Below, one piece after another: positions 36,420 to 45,002 of a stretch of 64,000 bases of DNA. The DNA is from G965218495 sp965262785 (GTDB lineage: Bacteria > Bacteroidota > Rhodothermia > Rhodothermales > Bin80). The stretch spans positions 2,108,001 through 2,172,000 of the forward strand of contig OZ253559.1 of the NCBI GenBank assembly GCA_965262785.1, written 5' to 3'. Position numbers and translations under genes: made by a program. The stretch's first letter is position 1. Each line of letters starts with the position of its first letter. The notes beneath the pieces are model-generated. The model searched no databases. It was given only the letters and a program-made list of their open reading frames with translations, and was not told the DNA's origin.

Positions 36420-36998
36420 ATGAAATCAGACGCCCGGAGCACTGATGATCAGCTGTTGCAACGGGCACGTGAAGGGGACACGCAGGCGTTCAGGTACCTC
36501 GTGGAACGTTACGACCGTGCCGTAGCGGGTACCGTAATCGGCATGTTGGGTAGAGGCCAGGAGGCCGAAGATGCTGGCCAGGAGACCTTTATCCTCTTCT
36601 ACCGGGCGCTTCACAGCTACCGGGACGAAGCCAGCTTGAAGACCTACCTGACACGTATAGCAATAAACCAGTCACTCAAGGCTCTAAAGAGAAGACAGAC
36701 ATGGAAGCAGCGGTTTCAGCTGAGAAGCGACCTGACGCCACTGCCCGAACCGTTTGTCGAGGGTGGGGACATCATCAACCAGCAAGAGCGCATTCGGTTA
36801 GTGCACCAGGCGCTCGATCAGCTCACTCCGCAGCATCGCGCAGTAGTCGTGCTGCGCATGCTGGAGGGTTACAGCACGCGCGAGGCGGCAAAGTTGCTAG
36901 GGATTCCTCAAGGAACCGTGATGTCTCGCTTGTCTCGGGCTATGGCCAGCCTACAGTCCATCCTTAACCCGTTGCTAAGCGATGAGCCTCATGCATAA
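36420..36998 (+). CDS. ECF-type RNA polymerase sigma factor
   Basis: 192 residues. Region 2 spans ~10-80 (QLLQRAREGDTQAFRYLVERY, then DAGQETFILFYRAL) and region 4 ~125-180 (ALDQLTPQHRAVVVLRMLEG and YSTREAAKLLGIPQGTVMSRL, a helix-turn-helix). The linker between them is short, as in group 4 sigma factors. The downstream gene overlaps its end and encodes a small membrane protein likely to be its anti-sigma factor. An upstream TonB-dependent receptor raises the option of receptor-linked signalling, but that receptor lacks the extra N-terminal signalling domain of FecA types. Confidence 0.93.
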   Translation: MKSDARSTDDQLLQRAREGDTQAFRYLVERYDRAVAGTVIGMLGRGQEAEDAGQETFILFYRALHSYRDEASLKTYLTRIAINQSLKALKRRQTWKQRFQLRSDLTPLPEPFVEGGDIINQQERIRLVHQALDQLTPQHRAVVVLRMLEGYSTREAAKLLGIPQGTVMSRLSRAMASLQSILNPLLSDEPHA

Positions 36999-37326
36999 GG
37001 GGACCGACAAGGATGAATCCGCCTACGGGGAGCTCGGGCAATTGCTTCAGGCCAGTCGTGTGGACTCATTTGCTCCATTCTTCAGTGATCGCGTCATAGA
37101 TCAGCTCGCACCCAAACTCGCAGCGAGTGGTGCCGAAGCGCTCTACGATTCACTGCGGTGGGTTTTCGTGCGCACGAGCGCGCTCGGGTTGGTCGCCGCA
37201 GCGATCCTCTGCTTGGTAAACGCGATCGCGTTTCAGGACCTAGGGGTGGTTAATACACTTGTAGATACCCTTTTTGGTCTTCCTTCTGCGTCTTTGTCCG
37301 ATGCCTTGTCATATGGAGCCCTGTAG
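36982..37326 (+). CDS. Small membrane protein, candidate anti-sigma factor
   Basis: 114 residues; ATG 36982 overlaps the sigma gene by 17 bases. Residues ~1-60 are cytoplasmic (LLQASRVDSFAPFFSDRVID), then one or two hydrophobic helices (SALGLVAAAILCLVNAIAF and VNTLVDTLFGL). The segment FAPFFSDRVIDQLAPK resembles the start of small anti-sigma partners that accompany ECF factors in this group. No zinc-binding His-x3-Cys-x2-Cys motif is present. The role is inferred from overlap with the sigma factor and membrane topology; nothing in the sequence proves binding. Confidence 0.65.
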   Translation: MSLMHKGTDKDESAYGELGQLLQASRVDSFAPFFSDRVIDQLAPKLAASGAEALYDSLRWVFVRTSALGLVAAAILCLVNAIAFQDLGVVNTLVDTLFGLPSASLSDALSYGAL

Positions 37327-37329
37327 GCT

Positions 37330-37764
37330 ATGGCCATGAGCCCGCGAGTAAAGTCTGCTTTACTGCTGCTGATCTCCGTCGGAATTGGCATGCTACTCGG
37401 CGCGCTTTTGCAGGCGCGATTGGCAGAGCAGCGGTTAGAACGCCTAGCGCTACTACGGTCTGAGATGGGGCTGGCACGGGCACTGGAGCGCATTATTGAG
37501 CCAACCGACGAGGCGCAGCGTCAGGCAATTCAAGGCGTGCTGGAGTCTTCAGTCCAGAACATGGCGGCGCACATGAGGCAGAACCGCGAACGGTCTGTAG
37601 CACTGCTTGACTCAACTATGCAGGCACTGCATGCTGTCTTGAGCGACGAGCAAATCGCGCAACTCAATGAGCAGATGGTACGCTGGCAGGAGCGCATGCG
37701 CATGCGCAGGGACGGCGCGCGAAGGCAGCAACCGCGGAGGCGAGGCCCGCCGCCTCAGCCATAG
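37330..37764 (+). CDS. Membrane-anchored CpxP/CnrX-like helical protein
   Basis: 144 residues, 3 bases after the previous gene (ATG 37330 or 37336). An N-terminal transmembrane anchor (SALLLLISVGIGMLLGALLQ) is followed by a long helical periplasmic region with LARALERIIEPTDEAQRQAI and LDSTMQALHAVLSDEQIAQL, where a helix, 'LSxEQ' and a further helix recall LTxxQ-family stress sensors (CpxP, Spy, CnrX, periplasmic heavy-metal sensors). The C-terminus is Arg/Pro-rich (MRMRRDGARRQQPRRRGPPP). As the third gene of a sigma / membrane partner / sensor cluster, it may feed an envelope signal to the sigma factor; this is inference. Confidence 0.65.
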   Translation: MAMSPRVKSALLLLISVGIGMLLGALLQARLAEQRLERLALLRSEMGLARALERIIEPTDEAQRQAIQGVLESSVQNMAAHMRQNRERSVALLDSTMQALHAVLSDEQIAQLNEQMVRWQERMRMRRDGARRQQPRRRGPPPQP

Positions 37765-37857
37765 TAACGCTTGTGTTCCGGTACCGGGGGGTCTATTCTT
37801 CGGCCGGACATCGCACCAGAATTCAGACATCGACCGGGCAAAAGCCGCACTGCCAAG

Positions 37858-37930
37858 AGCCAACGGCCGGACTCGAACCGGCGACCTGCTCATTACGAGT
37901 GAGCTGCTCTACCAGCTGAGCTACGTTGGC
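37858..37930 (-). tRNA. tRNA-Thr(CGT)
   Basis: 73 nt on the minus strand. The acceptor stem GCCAACG (37930-37924) pairs with CGTTGGC (37865-37859), discriminator T. The anticodon stem GCTCA/TGAGC encloses loop CTCGTAA with anticodon CGT, reading ACG threonine codons. The T arm has GGTTCGAGTCC. CCA is not encoded. Confidence 0.97.
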
Positions 37931-37989
37931 TGGCAGCGCACTTCCACGTACACTAGGAGTAAAAGATCCTTGCCCATTCGCGTGTTTAG

Positions 37990-38727
37990 ATGATCGAGCT
38001 GAGAGGAGTATCCAGGACCTATGGCCCTACCATTGCACTTCAGGCTACAGACCTTTCGATAGCTCGAGGAAAGACCACTGTCTTGATTGGTCCCAGTGGT
38101 TGCGGCAAGTCAACGCTCTTGCGGATTACCGTCGGCTTGATCATGCCGTCCACAGGTGCGGTGCTCTTTGACGGCGCAAAGCTAAGTCCCGACAACGTAC
38201 GGTCCATCAGGCACCGAACCGGGTATGTGATTCAGCAGGGTGGGCTATTCCCGCACATGACCGCCCTGGCAAACATCACGCTTATGGCCCGCCATTTGAA
38301 GTGGGATCAAACCCGCATCAAAGCGCGTGTTGGAGCACTTGCGGACCTGGTTCACCTGCCATCGGCGTGTCTGGGTCGCTATCCCCGGCGCCTGTCCGGC
38401 GGAGAATGCCAGCGCGTTTCCATCATGCGCGCGCTATTCCTGGACCCGGACATGCTACTGATGGACGAGCCGCTTGCCGCTTTGGATCCCATGATACGGT
38501 TCGGCTTACAGGAGGAGTTGCGGTCGATTTGCCGTGATTTGGAAAAGACCGTCATATTGGTTACCCACGATATGGCAGAGGCCGCGTTCTTTGGCGATAC
38601 CATTGTGCTGATGCGCGCTGGAGAGGTAGTCCAGCGGGGCGCGATTCAAGACCTGATTCATCGCCCTGCCGATGACTTCGTTCAATCGTTTATGCGGGCC
38701 CAGCGCGGGCTTCACGAATGGGCATAG
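37990..38727 (+). CDS. Osmolyte (glycine betaine/choline-type) ABC transporter ATP-binding protein
   Basis: 245 residues with Walker A GPSGCGKST (~37-45), Q-loop in GYVIQQGGLFPHMTALAN, signature LSGGECQRVSIMRAL, Walker B MLLMDEPLAALDPMIR and switch His in LVTHDMAEAAFFGD. GYVIQQGGLFPHMT is typical of the OpuCA/ProV-like quaternary-amine importers. It is shorter than OpuCA: the C-terminal CBS domains that sense ionic strength are absent. The next gene, overlapping by 10 bases, encodes the binding-protein/permease fusion, so the two form one importer. Confidence 0.9.
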   Translation: MIELRGVSRTYGPTIALQATDLSIARGKTTVLIGPSGCGKSTLLRITVGLIMPSTGAVLFDGAKLSPDNVRSIRHRTGYVIQQGGLFPHMTALANITLMARHLKWDQTRIKARVGALADLVHLPSACLGRYPRRLSGGECQRVSIMRALFLDPDMLLMDEPLAALDPMIRFGLQEELRSICRDLEKTVILVTHDMAEAAFFGDTIVLMRAGEVVQRGAIQDLIHRPADDFVQSFMRAQRGLHEWA

Positions 38728-40226
38728 GAATGCATACAAAACTCTGCAAATCGGGCCTCTTTGCGCTGCTTCTGTGTGCACTTTCCCTGACAAGTGCCGC
38801 GCAGCAGCCGGTGCGGATTGCGAGCAAGTTGTTCACCTCCAACGTGATATTGGGTGACATCGCGCACCAATGGCTGCAGCAGGCAGGCGTGGAAGCCGAA
38901 CACCAGGCTGAGTTTGGCGCAACACGCTATCTCTGGCAAGCCTTGCAGCGGGGCGACATTGATATCTATCCAGACTACACGGGAACGCTGATAGAGGAAA
39001 CATTGCTACAGCAAGACCTGGAGTATTCCGAATTGGACTCGGCGCTAGCATCTTACGGCGTGGCGATGAGCATACCGCTGGGGATCAATGACACCTACAT
39101 CCTAGGCTTGAAGGAGGCAAAAGCCAGAGAATTGGATGTCCATACTATATCGGATCTCAAGCGGTTTCCAGAGCTTCGTTTCGGGTTTTCGAACGAATTC
39201 ATGGAGCGGGCGGACGGGTGGCCGCTGCTACGGACCAAATACAACCTGCCGCAGACCTTTGTGCGCGGGATGAACCATGACCTGTCGTATGTCGGAATTG
39301 AGGCGGGCACTATTGATGTCATGGACCTCTACGCGTTTGATGCCGAGATCACAATCTATGACATGCGTCCGCTTGAAGATGACTTAGGGCATTTTCCTGA
39401 GTACCAGGCCGTGTACCTTTATCGGTCCGATCTCGCTACGCGGATCCCCAGCGTCCCAGTGCTCCTGGACAGCCTGGGAGGCAAACTGACAGCGGACGTT
39501 ATGCGTGCACTCAACGTGCGCGTTGTGCGGGACAAGGTGTCCGAGTCACGGGTCGCAGCAGATTTCCTTAGCGGCGAGTTTCAGCTGGAAACGCCTATCG
39601 TAGTAGAGGAGATCACCATGTGGTCACGGATCTGGCAGCACACAAAGGAGCATGTGATTCTGGTTGCAATCTCATTGGTGGCAGCCATACTACTGTCGAT
39701 ACCGCTTGGCATTATCGCTGCCAAGGCGCCGCGTATAGGCACCATCATTCTGGGTACTGTCGGCGTGTTGTACACGATTCCTTCCTTGGCGCTCCTGGTG
39801 TTCATGATCCCGCTTATGGGTATTGGGGGACCTCCTGCTGTGGTGGCTCTTTTCCTCTACAGTCTGCTCCCCATCGTACGAAACACGCATGCGGGCTTGA
39901 TCAGTATTCCCCAACCCCTATACGAGTCAGCTGAGGCCATCGGACTGCCGGCGGTGCCGAGGCTGTTTAAGATCGAGCTACCGCTGGCCGCCCAGTCCAT
40001 AATGGCGGGCGTGCAGACCTCTGCAGTTATCAACATCGGGACCGCAACGCTCGGCGCGCTTATAGGCGCCGGGGGATATGGGCAGCCTATCCTGAATGGG
40101 ATTCGAGTTGATGACACTGGCCTAATCTTGCAGGGAGCGATTCCTGCAGCAGCTCTTGCCCTGGTGGCACAGGGGGTATTCGCTTTGGCGGAACGTGTGA
40201 TCATCCCAGAAGGACGCAGGCACTAG
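38718..40226 (+). CDS. Fused substrate-binding protein and permease of osmolyte ABC transporter
   Basis: 502 residues; ATG 38718 overlaps the ATPase gene, ATG 38730 is an alternative. A signal sequence (LFALLLCALSLTSAA) precedes an OpuAC/ProX-type binding domain (~30-285: VRIASKLFTSNVILGDIAHQ, then IDIYPDYTGTLIEETL and YLYRSDLATRIPSV). The C-terminal ~190 residues are a BPD_transp_1 permease (HVILVAISLVAAILLSIPLG, then IPSLALLVFMIPLMGIG and the coupling-loop region YESAEAIGLPAVPRLFKIEL). Such SBP-permease fusions are known in the OpuF/OpuB-like group; here the binding domain comes first. Ligand candidates are glycine betaine, choline, carnitine or proline betaine. Confidence 0.9.
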   Translation: MGIGMHTKLCKSGLFALLLCALSLTSAAQQPVRIASKLFTSNVILGDIAHQWLQQAGVEAEHQAEFGATRYLWQALQRGDIDIYPDYTGTLIEETLLQQDLEYSELDSALASYGVAMSIPLGINDTYILGLKEAKARELDVHTISDLKRFPELRFGFSNEFMERADGWPLLRTKYNLPQTFVRGMNHDLSYVGIEAGTIDVMDLYAFDAEITIYDMRPLEDDLGHFPEYQAVYLYRSDLATRIPSVPVLLDSLGGKLTADVMRALNVRVVRDKVSESRVAADFLSGEFQLETPIVVEEITMWSRIWQHTKEHVILVAISLVAAILLSIPLGIIAAKAPRIGTIILGTVGVLYTIPSLALLVFMIPLMGIGGPPAVVALFLYSLLPIVRNTHAGLISIPQPLYESAEAIGLPAVPRLFKIELPLAAQSIMAGVQTSAVINIGTATLGALIGAGGYGQPILNGIRVDDTGLILQGAIPAAALALVAQGVFALAERVIIPEGRRH

Positions 40227-40239
40227 ACCCTGACCCGTT

Positions 40240-41727
40240 GTGAGTAAATACGACGAGCTCTGCAGACTGCTAGGCCCGATTGATGATCTGCAAAAAGCTG
40301 CGGAGCTACTGGAATGGGACCAGGAAACCTATATGCCCGGCGGGGCTGCAGAGTCGCGCGCCCGTCAGGTTGCGACGCTGAGGAGGCTGGCCCATGAGCG
40401 ATTCACGGATGAACGAGTCGGGACACTGTTGGAGCAACTTGCGTCTGAGGATCTGCATGTGATGGGCGCGGACCTTGTCGTTGTGGCAGCGCGTGACTTT
40501 GAACGTGCACGAAGAATTCAGCCGCGCTTGGTTCAAGACCTTGCGGTAGCATCCGGTCTTGCAAAAGAAGCCTGGCGCGTGGCTCGCAGTAACAACGACT
40601 TCGCGCACTTTGCGCCGCACCTGGAGCGCATCATTGACCTCAGCATCGAAAAATCCGAGGCACTGGGCTATGCCGAGTGCCGATATGATGCGCTATTGGA
40701 CGAATACGAGCCGGACATGCGAACGGCCGCCGTGCAATCGCTATTTGAGTCGTTGCGAAAGGAAGTTGTTCCCATCGTGCATTCTATAGGGCGGTGCGAT
40801 GTGCCGGGTTCAGCTTTCTTGTATGAGAAATTCGATACCGGCGCGCAGTGGTCATTTGGCATGGACGTTCTCAAGAAGGTGGGGTTTGATTTTGCACGGG
40901 GTCGGCAGGATGTCAGCGCGCATCCTTTTAGCACGTCCTTTTCGATTAGTGACGTTCGGATCACCACTCGCCTGGATTCGCGCTATTTGCCATCGGCATT
41001 TTTTAGTACGCTCCATGAGGCTGGCCATGCCATGTATGAGCAAGGCATCGACTCGTCGCTGGAAAACACGCCGTTAGCCAGCGGCACATCACTCGGCATG
41101 CACGAGTCGCAGTCCCGCCTATGGGAAAATCAGGTGGGAAGAAGCTTGCCGTTTTGGGAGTACTTCTTTCCAGACCTGCAGGCACGCTTCGGCGACCAGC
41201 TTGGTGGAGTGTCCCTGGATGCATTCTACCGCGCTATCAACCGGGTGAGGCCTTCATGCATTCGGGTAGAGGCGGATGAGGTGACCTACAACCTGCATAT
41301 CATGCTTCGCTTTGAGCTTGAGCAGATGATGGTAGAGCAGAAAGTTGCCGTTGGCGAATTGCCTGCGCTTTGGAATGCAAAAATGGAAGAGTACCTAGGC
41401 ACCTGTCCAGCGACCGATGTAGAAGGAATCCTTCAGGACATTCATTGGTCGTTGGGAGCCCTTGGTTACTTTCCCACGTACACGCTGGGGAACCTCATGT
41501 CTGCACAGATCTTTGCATGCGTGCAGGAAGCCTTGCCCGACCTAGATCGTTCTACCGCAAGCGGGGAGTTTGCAGATTTACTGATATGGCTTCGTACACA
41601 CATTCACCGGCATGGGCGCCGGCGATCGGCTGAAGCGCTCATATCGGAGCTGACAGGAAGGCCGCTGAGTGCGGCGCCTTGGCTTGAGTACGTACGTCGA
41701 AAGTATGGAGCCCTTTATCCCATTTAG
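40240..41727 (+). CDS. M32-family metallo-carboxypeptidase (Taq-type)
   Basis: 495 residues from GTG 40240, 13 bases after the transporter gene. It removes C-terminal residues from peptides. The zinc site is HEAGH at 259-263 in STLHEAGHAMYEQG, with the third ligand Glu in GMHESQSRLWENQVGRS. The other M32 signatures are LEWDQETYMP near residue 25, HPFSTSF and RITTRLDS at 228-247, and IRVEADEVTYNLHIMLRFE plus LGYFPTYTLGNLMSAQIF in the C-terminal half. The length is normal (~500). Probably cytoplasmic; there is no signal peptide. Confidence 0.94.
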   Translation: MSKYDELCRLLGPIDDLQKAAELLEWDQETYMPGGAAESRARQVATLRRLAHERFTDERVGTLLEQLASEDLHVMGADLVVVAARDFERARRIQPRLVQDLAVASGLAKEAWRVARSNNDFAHFAPHLERIIDLSIEKSEALGYAECRYDALLDEYEPDMRTAAVQSLFESLRKEVVPIVHSIGRCDVPGSAFLYEKFDTGAQWSFGMDVLKKVGFDFARGRQDVSAHPFSTSFSISDVRITTRLDSRYLPSAFFSTLHEAGHAMYEQGIDSSLENTPLASGTSLGMHESQSRLWENQVGRSLPFWEYFFPDLQARFGDQLGGVSLDAFYRAINRVRPSCIRVEADEVTYNLHIMLRFELEQMMVEQKVAVGELPALWNAKMEEYLGTCPATDVEGILQDIHWSLGALGYFPTYTLGNLMSAQIFACVQEALPDLDRSTASGEFADLLIWLRTHIHRHGRRRSAEALISELTGRPLSAAPWLEYVRRKYGALYPI

Positions 41728-41757
41728 GAATTGCCTTGACCAACTGAGAAGGATGCT

Positions 41758-42108
41758 ATGGCTAAACGAGCACATGCACGCACAGACTTTGCTATTGAGT
41801 ACACGGTTGAAGACGCGACATTGACTGAGGGCATGAAGGCTAAGGTGGCCGACCGCATGCAAAGACTCGCTGGCGGACACAAAGACATCGCAGGTGTCGC
41901 GGTAGCGATTGTGAATGTTAAGGGCACCAAGCGCAACGCGAGTTATCGGTGTCGGCTGGTCGTCTACATCAAGCCTGCCAATATCGTGGCTATTCACAAG
42001 GCCGAAACGGAGACAGCCGCGTTGATGGACGCTCTAGATGCTGCCGAGCGACAAGTGCGACAGCAGAGGAATCGTTTGAGGGAGCGGAATCGCGTCAAGA
42101 GGGGCTGA
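41758..42108 (+). CDS. Short HPF/RaiA-type ribosome hibernation factor
   Basis: 116 residues. The single domain has the beta-alpha-beta-beta-beta-alpha pattern of ribosome-associated inhibitor/HPF proteins: IEYTVEDATLTEGMKAKVAD (strand and helix), GVAVAIVNVKGTKRNASYRC, RLVVYIKPANIVAIHKAETE and the final helix MDALDAAERQVRQQRNRLRE with a basic tail. It lacks the C-terminal dimerisation domain of long HPF, so it is the short form or a relative. The family binds the 30S decoding region in stationary phase. It follows the carboxypeptidase gene by 30 bases. Confidence 0.8.
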   Translation: MAKRAHARTDFAIEYTVEDATLTEGMKAKVADRMQRLAGGHKDIAGVAVAIVNVKGTKRNASYRCRLVVYIKPANIVAIHKAETETAALMDALDAAERQVRQQRNRLRERNRVKRG

Positions 42109-42326
42109 GTAGGCGCCCGTGGCACACGTGAAAATGCCGCCGCGCGGAGCGACCGACAGGGATGAAATTATCGACCCCAAAGCAGTGAGTAAGGGGCACT
42201 TGAGCCGCTAGCTTCAGGTTCTCGGTAGCCGGCCTGCCATAAGATTCCCTCTCCTGAATTGCCGAATTCTCCGCAGGACCAAACTGCGGACAAGCCGGCA
42301 ATTGGCGGTACGACTCGTGCAAGCCC

Positions 42327-43253
42327 CTACTGGACCGGTGCGGAAATGGTCACGGAGGCTGACGGAAAACTTTCCAGATTTAGGTTCATGAAGTAGGTAG
42401 AGTCTGGAGCTGGCTCGCCCGGAACCCTGCCTCGCAGCAGCTCCAGCACCGATCGGTTATCGGGATCCGGGTCGGGGTCGGGTTCCAGTGTCACTACGAC
42501 GAAGGCGCCGTCCAGCCGAAGCGGGAAATTCACGCCGGGTGGTGGGTTGTGCAGGAAGTCTTCGCCTGGAAAGCCGAGCGTGGGACTCGGGCCGTTGTGC
42601 GGAGCGGCCAAGTCGTCACTGCTGTGGTCTGTGATAACACCTGTAGTGAGTGTGGCTCCCTCGGCCAAAACCCAGCCCTGGTAGCGCCATCCCTCAAGAG
42701 GGATGGGAATACGCAGGCCGCGCCCTCTGTCTCCTGCCGTAAGGTTGACAAACCAGATACCCGATGTTTCGTTGGTGCCAGGGCCGTCCGTCGGCGTTGA
42801 AAGAATGTAAGTGCCCGCGGAGAGTACCAGGCCATCTTCCAGACCCTCGAAATTGGTCACCAACAGATTGGCTTCAAGGTCGTGGACGAGCCCACCCATC
42901 AGCCGCGTCGTGGACGGCGAGTCATTGACGTCGCCCGGCGGTTCAATGGTGATAAAGGCATAAAGCGACGAGTCTAGATCGAAGCCGGTTTCAAAGCGGC
43001 CTGCTGCAATCGGCGAGCCGTCGAGAGCCTCAGGCTTGCCAAGGTTGTCTACATTGAATTTTCCGAAGGACTGGTCACTCCCGTCTATGTTGACCCAGCC
43101 TTCGTAGTGATAGTCGTTAGGTTGTGGGGGAACGTCCACGAGGCGGAGGAAGAGGGACCTCGCTCCAATGTCCTCAGTGGCACCATTACTGTCACAGCCC
43201 GCCCAGAGTAGAGAGACCGCGACTAGCAGAGGTAGGAAAGCCTTCATAATCAA
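42327..43253 (-). CDS. Two-module lipoprotein of unknown function
   Basis: 308 residues; the lipobox is WAGC with Cys20. Two similar modules make up the mature part: residues ~47-123 (DYHYEGWVNIDG ... DSSLYAFITIEPPGD ... GGLV) and ~188-277 (WRYQGWVLAEGA ... DGAFVVVTLEPDPD ... RGRV). Each starts with Tyr-x-Gly-Trp-Val, has a Gly/Asp-rich centre, and ends in a strand with 'T(I/L)EP' and a short Leu-Leu/Met-Gly-Gly turn. The YEGWV/anti-sigma-like pattern recalls secreted domains found in Rhodothermia and archaea but I cannot name a function. A Pro-Asp repeat (DPDPDPD) sits near residue 260. It is monocistronic and convergent with the HPF gene. Confidence 0.7.
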   Translation of the reverse strand: MIMKAFLPLLVAVSLLWAGCDSNGATEDIGARSLFLRLVDVPPQPNDYHYEGWVNIDGSDQSFGKFNVDNLGKPEALDGSPIAAGRFETGFDLDSSLYAFITIEPPGDVNDSPSTTRLMGGLVHDLEANLLVTNFEGLEDGLVLSAGTYILSTPTDGPGTNETSGIWFVNLTAGDRGRGLRIPIPLEGWRYQGWVLAEGATLTTGVITDHSSDDLAAPHNGPSPTLGFPGEDFLHNPPPGVNFPLRLDGAFVVVTLEPDPDPDPDNRSVLELLRGRVPGEPAPDSTYFMNLNLESFPSASVTISAPVQ

Positions 43254-43642
43254 GTAGCCTAGTGGTGAATATTCGTTTACGAAGCTGCGAGACTTACGTT
43301 GCTATGGTGCCGTGTGCAGCGGCTGCTCTCTTGCTACACACCACCGGTGGCGGCGTACCTAATGTGTGTGACTGGGCCGCAGCCCTTGGCGGTGGGAAAA
43401 TTTGACCTACCCGTGCTGATGCCCGGTTCAAGGTCTGTCGGACACTCTGCGGCAAAAGGGGGACGTTGTCTTGCTCGAGAGGGTTGCGACCGCGCAGGTG
43501 GACACGTCTATGATGGGGCAGCGGCCCTAACAAGCGAAATCGCACAGCCACCGACCGACTTGTGCCAAGACTATTGCCGCGGTGGGAAACGCCGCGTCAC
43601 GTGAAGTCGTTCTAGTATGCTTGCCTATTGAAACTCTTTTCT
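43254..43642. other. Gene-free divergent region
   Basis: About 390 bases between the divergent lipoprotein (minus) and class II DAHP synthase (plus) genes. No convincing gene; it presumably contains both promoters. Confidence 0.4.
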
Positions 43643-44986
43643 ATGGCTACCGCTCCACCAAACTGGCACCCGGGATCCTGGCGCTCCAAGCCGGCGCTTC
43701 AACAGGTGCAGTATTCCGACCAGGCAGCATTGCAGTCGATTCTTGCGGATCTGGCCGCGCTGCCACCCCTGGTCACCTCATTTGAGGTCGAGGCGCTTCG
43801 CAAGCAGTTGGCCGATGCTGCGTGCGGCAGGCGGTTTCTTCTGCAGGGCGGGGACTGCGCGGAGCGATTTGATGACTGCCGCGAAGAAATCATCAAGAAT
43901 CGTCTGAAGATTCTGCTACAGATGAGCGTGGTCTTGGTCTACGGCCTTCAGAAGCCGGTGGTACGGGTTGGCCGCTTTGCTGGGCAGTACGCAAAGCCAC
44001 GCAGTGAGCCCGTGGAAACCAGGGATGGCGTGACCCTGCCGTCGTACAGAGGCGACAACATCAACGGACCGGCCTTTACGGCAGATGCACGAAAGCCAGA
44101 TCCCAGGCGACTCATCACCGCATACCATAGCTCGGCTATCATCCTGAACTTGGTTCGAGCGCTTGGAGAGGGAGGATTCGCTGATCTCCACAACGTGGAC
44201 TTCTGGAATTTGGGCTTTGCAGAGCGTTCGCCCTTTTTCGGGGAGTACCGCACAATTATCGCGCGTATGCGAGATGCGCTCCGCTTTGCGGAGACCGTTT
44301 CTCAGCAGCCCATTGGCGGCCTTCGGCGCGTAGATTTCTTCACCTGCCACGAGGCACTGCACTTGCCATACGAGGAGGCCCTAACGCGCTCTGCAAAGTA
44401 CCGGGAAGGGATGTACAACCTGTCCACCCACTTTCCGTGGATCGGTCAGCGGACCTTGCAGCTCGACAGTGCGCATGTTGAGTACATGCGTGGAGTTCAG
44501 AATCCCATTGGCATAAAAGTCGGGCCTGACCTGCCCCCTTCGGAGCTGGTCAGCCTGATACATCATCTCAATCCTGCAAACACCCCTGGACGACTAACCC
44601 TTATCACGCGCATGGGCATTGCTGACATAGAGCGCACGTTACCACCATTGGTGGCGGCAGTGCGGGCCACTGGACTACAGGTGCTCTGGTGCTGTGATCC
44701 CATGCATGGAAACACCGAACGGGCGCAGGGCGGCTACAAGACCAGGCGCTTCGACAACATCCTTGGAGAGCTTGCACTCGCCACTGACATCCATCAGAGT
44801 AGCGGTACCATTCTGGGTGGCGTGCATTTCGAGCTCACCGGAGAGGATGTGACCGAATGCGTCGGTGGTGCCAGCGGAATCAATGAAGCGGACCTCAGGC
44901 GAGCTTATCGCTCGAGCGTGGATCCCCGCCTTAACGCGGAACAGTCCCTTGAGATGGCCTTGCGTATCGTGGGCAAGCACAAGTAA
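43643..44986 (+). CDS. Class II (plant-type) DAHP synthase
   Basis: 447 residues from ATG 43643 (MATAPPNWHPGSWRSKPALQ); a TTG lies five codons upstream. It catalyses the same first shikimate step as the type I enzyme at 21801 but belongs to the unrelated-in-sequence class II family. Diagnostic motifs: FLLQGGDCAERFDDC (metal Cys), VRVGRFAGQYAKPRS, YRGDNINGPAFT, FFTCHEALHLPYEEALTR, HFPWIGQRT, NPIGIKVGPD, ITRMG and WCCDPMHGNT. The length matches bacterial members. No aromatic-biosynthesis gene is adjacent; an MDR dehydrogenase gene follows 16 bases later. Confidence 0.95.
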   Translation: MATAPPNWHPGSWRSKPALQQVQYSDQAALQSILADLAALPPLVTSFEVEALRKQLADAACGRRFLLQGGDCAERFDDCREEIIKNRLKILLQMSVVLVYGLQKPVVRVGRFAGQYAKPRSEPVETRDGVTLPSYRGDNINGPAFTADARKPDPRRLITAYHSSAIILNLVRALGEGGFADLHNVDFWNLGFAERSPFFGEYRTIIARMRDALRFAETVSQQPIGGLRRVDFFTCHEALHLPYEEALTRSAKYREGMYNLSTHFPWIGQRTLQLDSAHVEYMRGVQNPIGIKVGPDLPPSELVSLIHHLNPANTPGRLTLITRMGIADIERTLPPLVAAVRATGLQVLWCCDPMHGNTERAQGGYKTRRFDNILGELALATDIHQSSGTILGGVHFELTGEDVTECVGGASGINEADLRRAYRSSVDPRLNAEQSLEMALRIVGKHK

Positions 44987-45002
44987 ATGAGGCGGGTATA
45001 AG

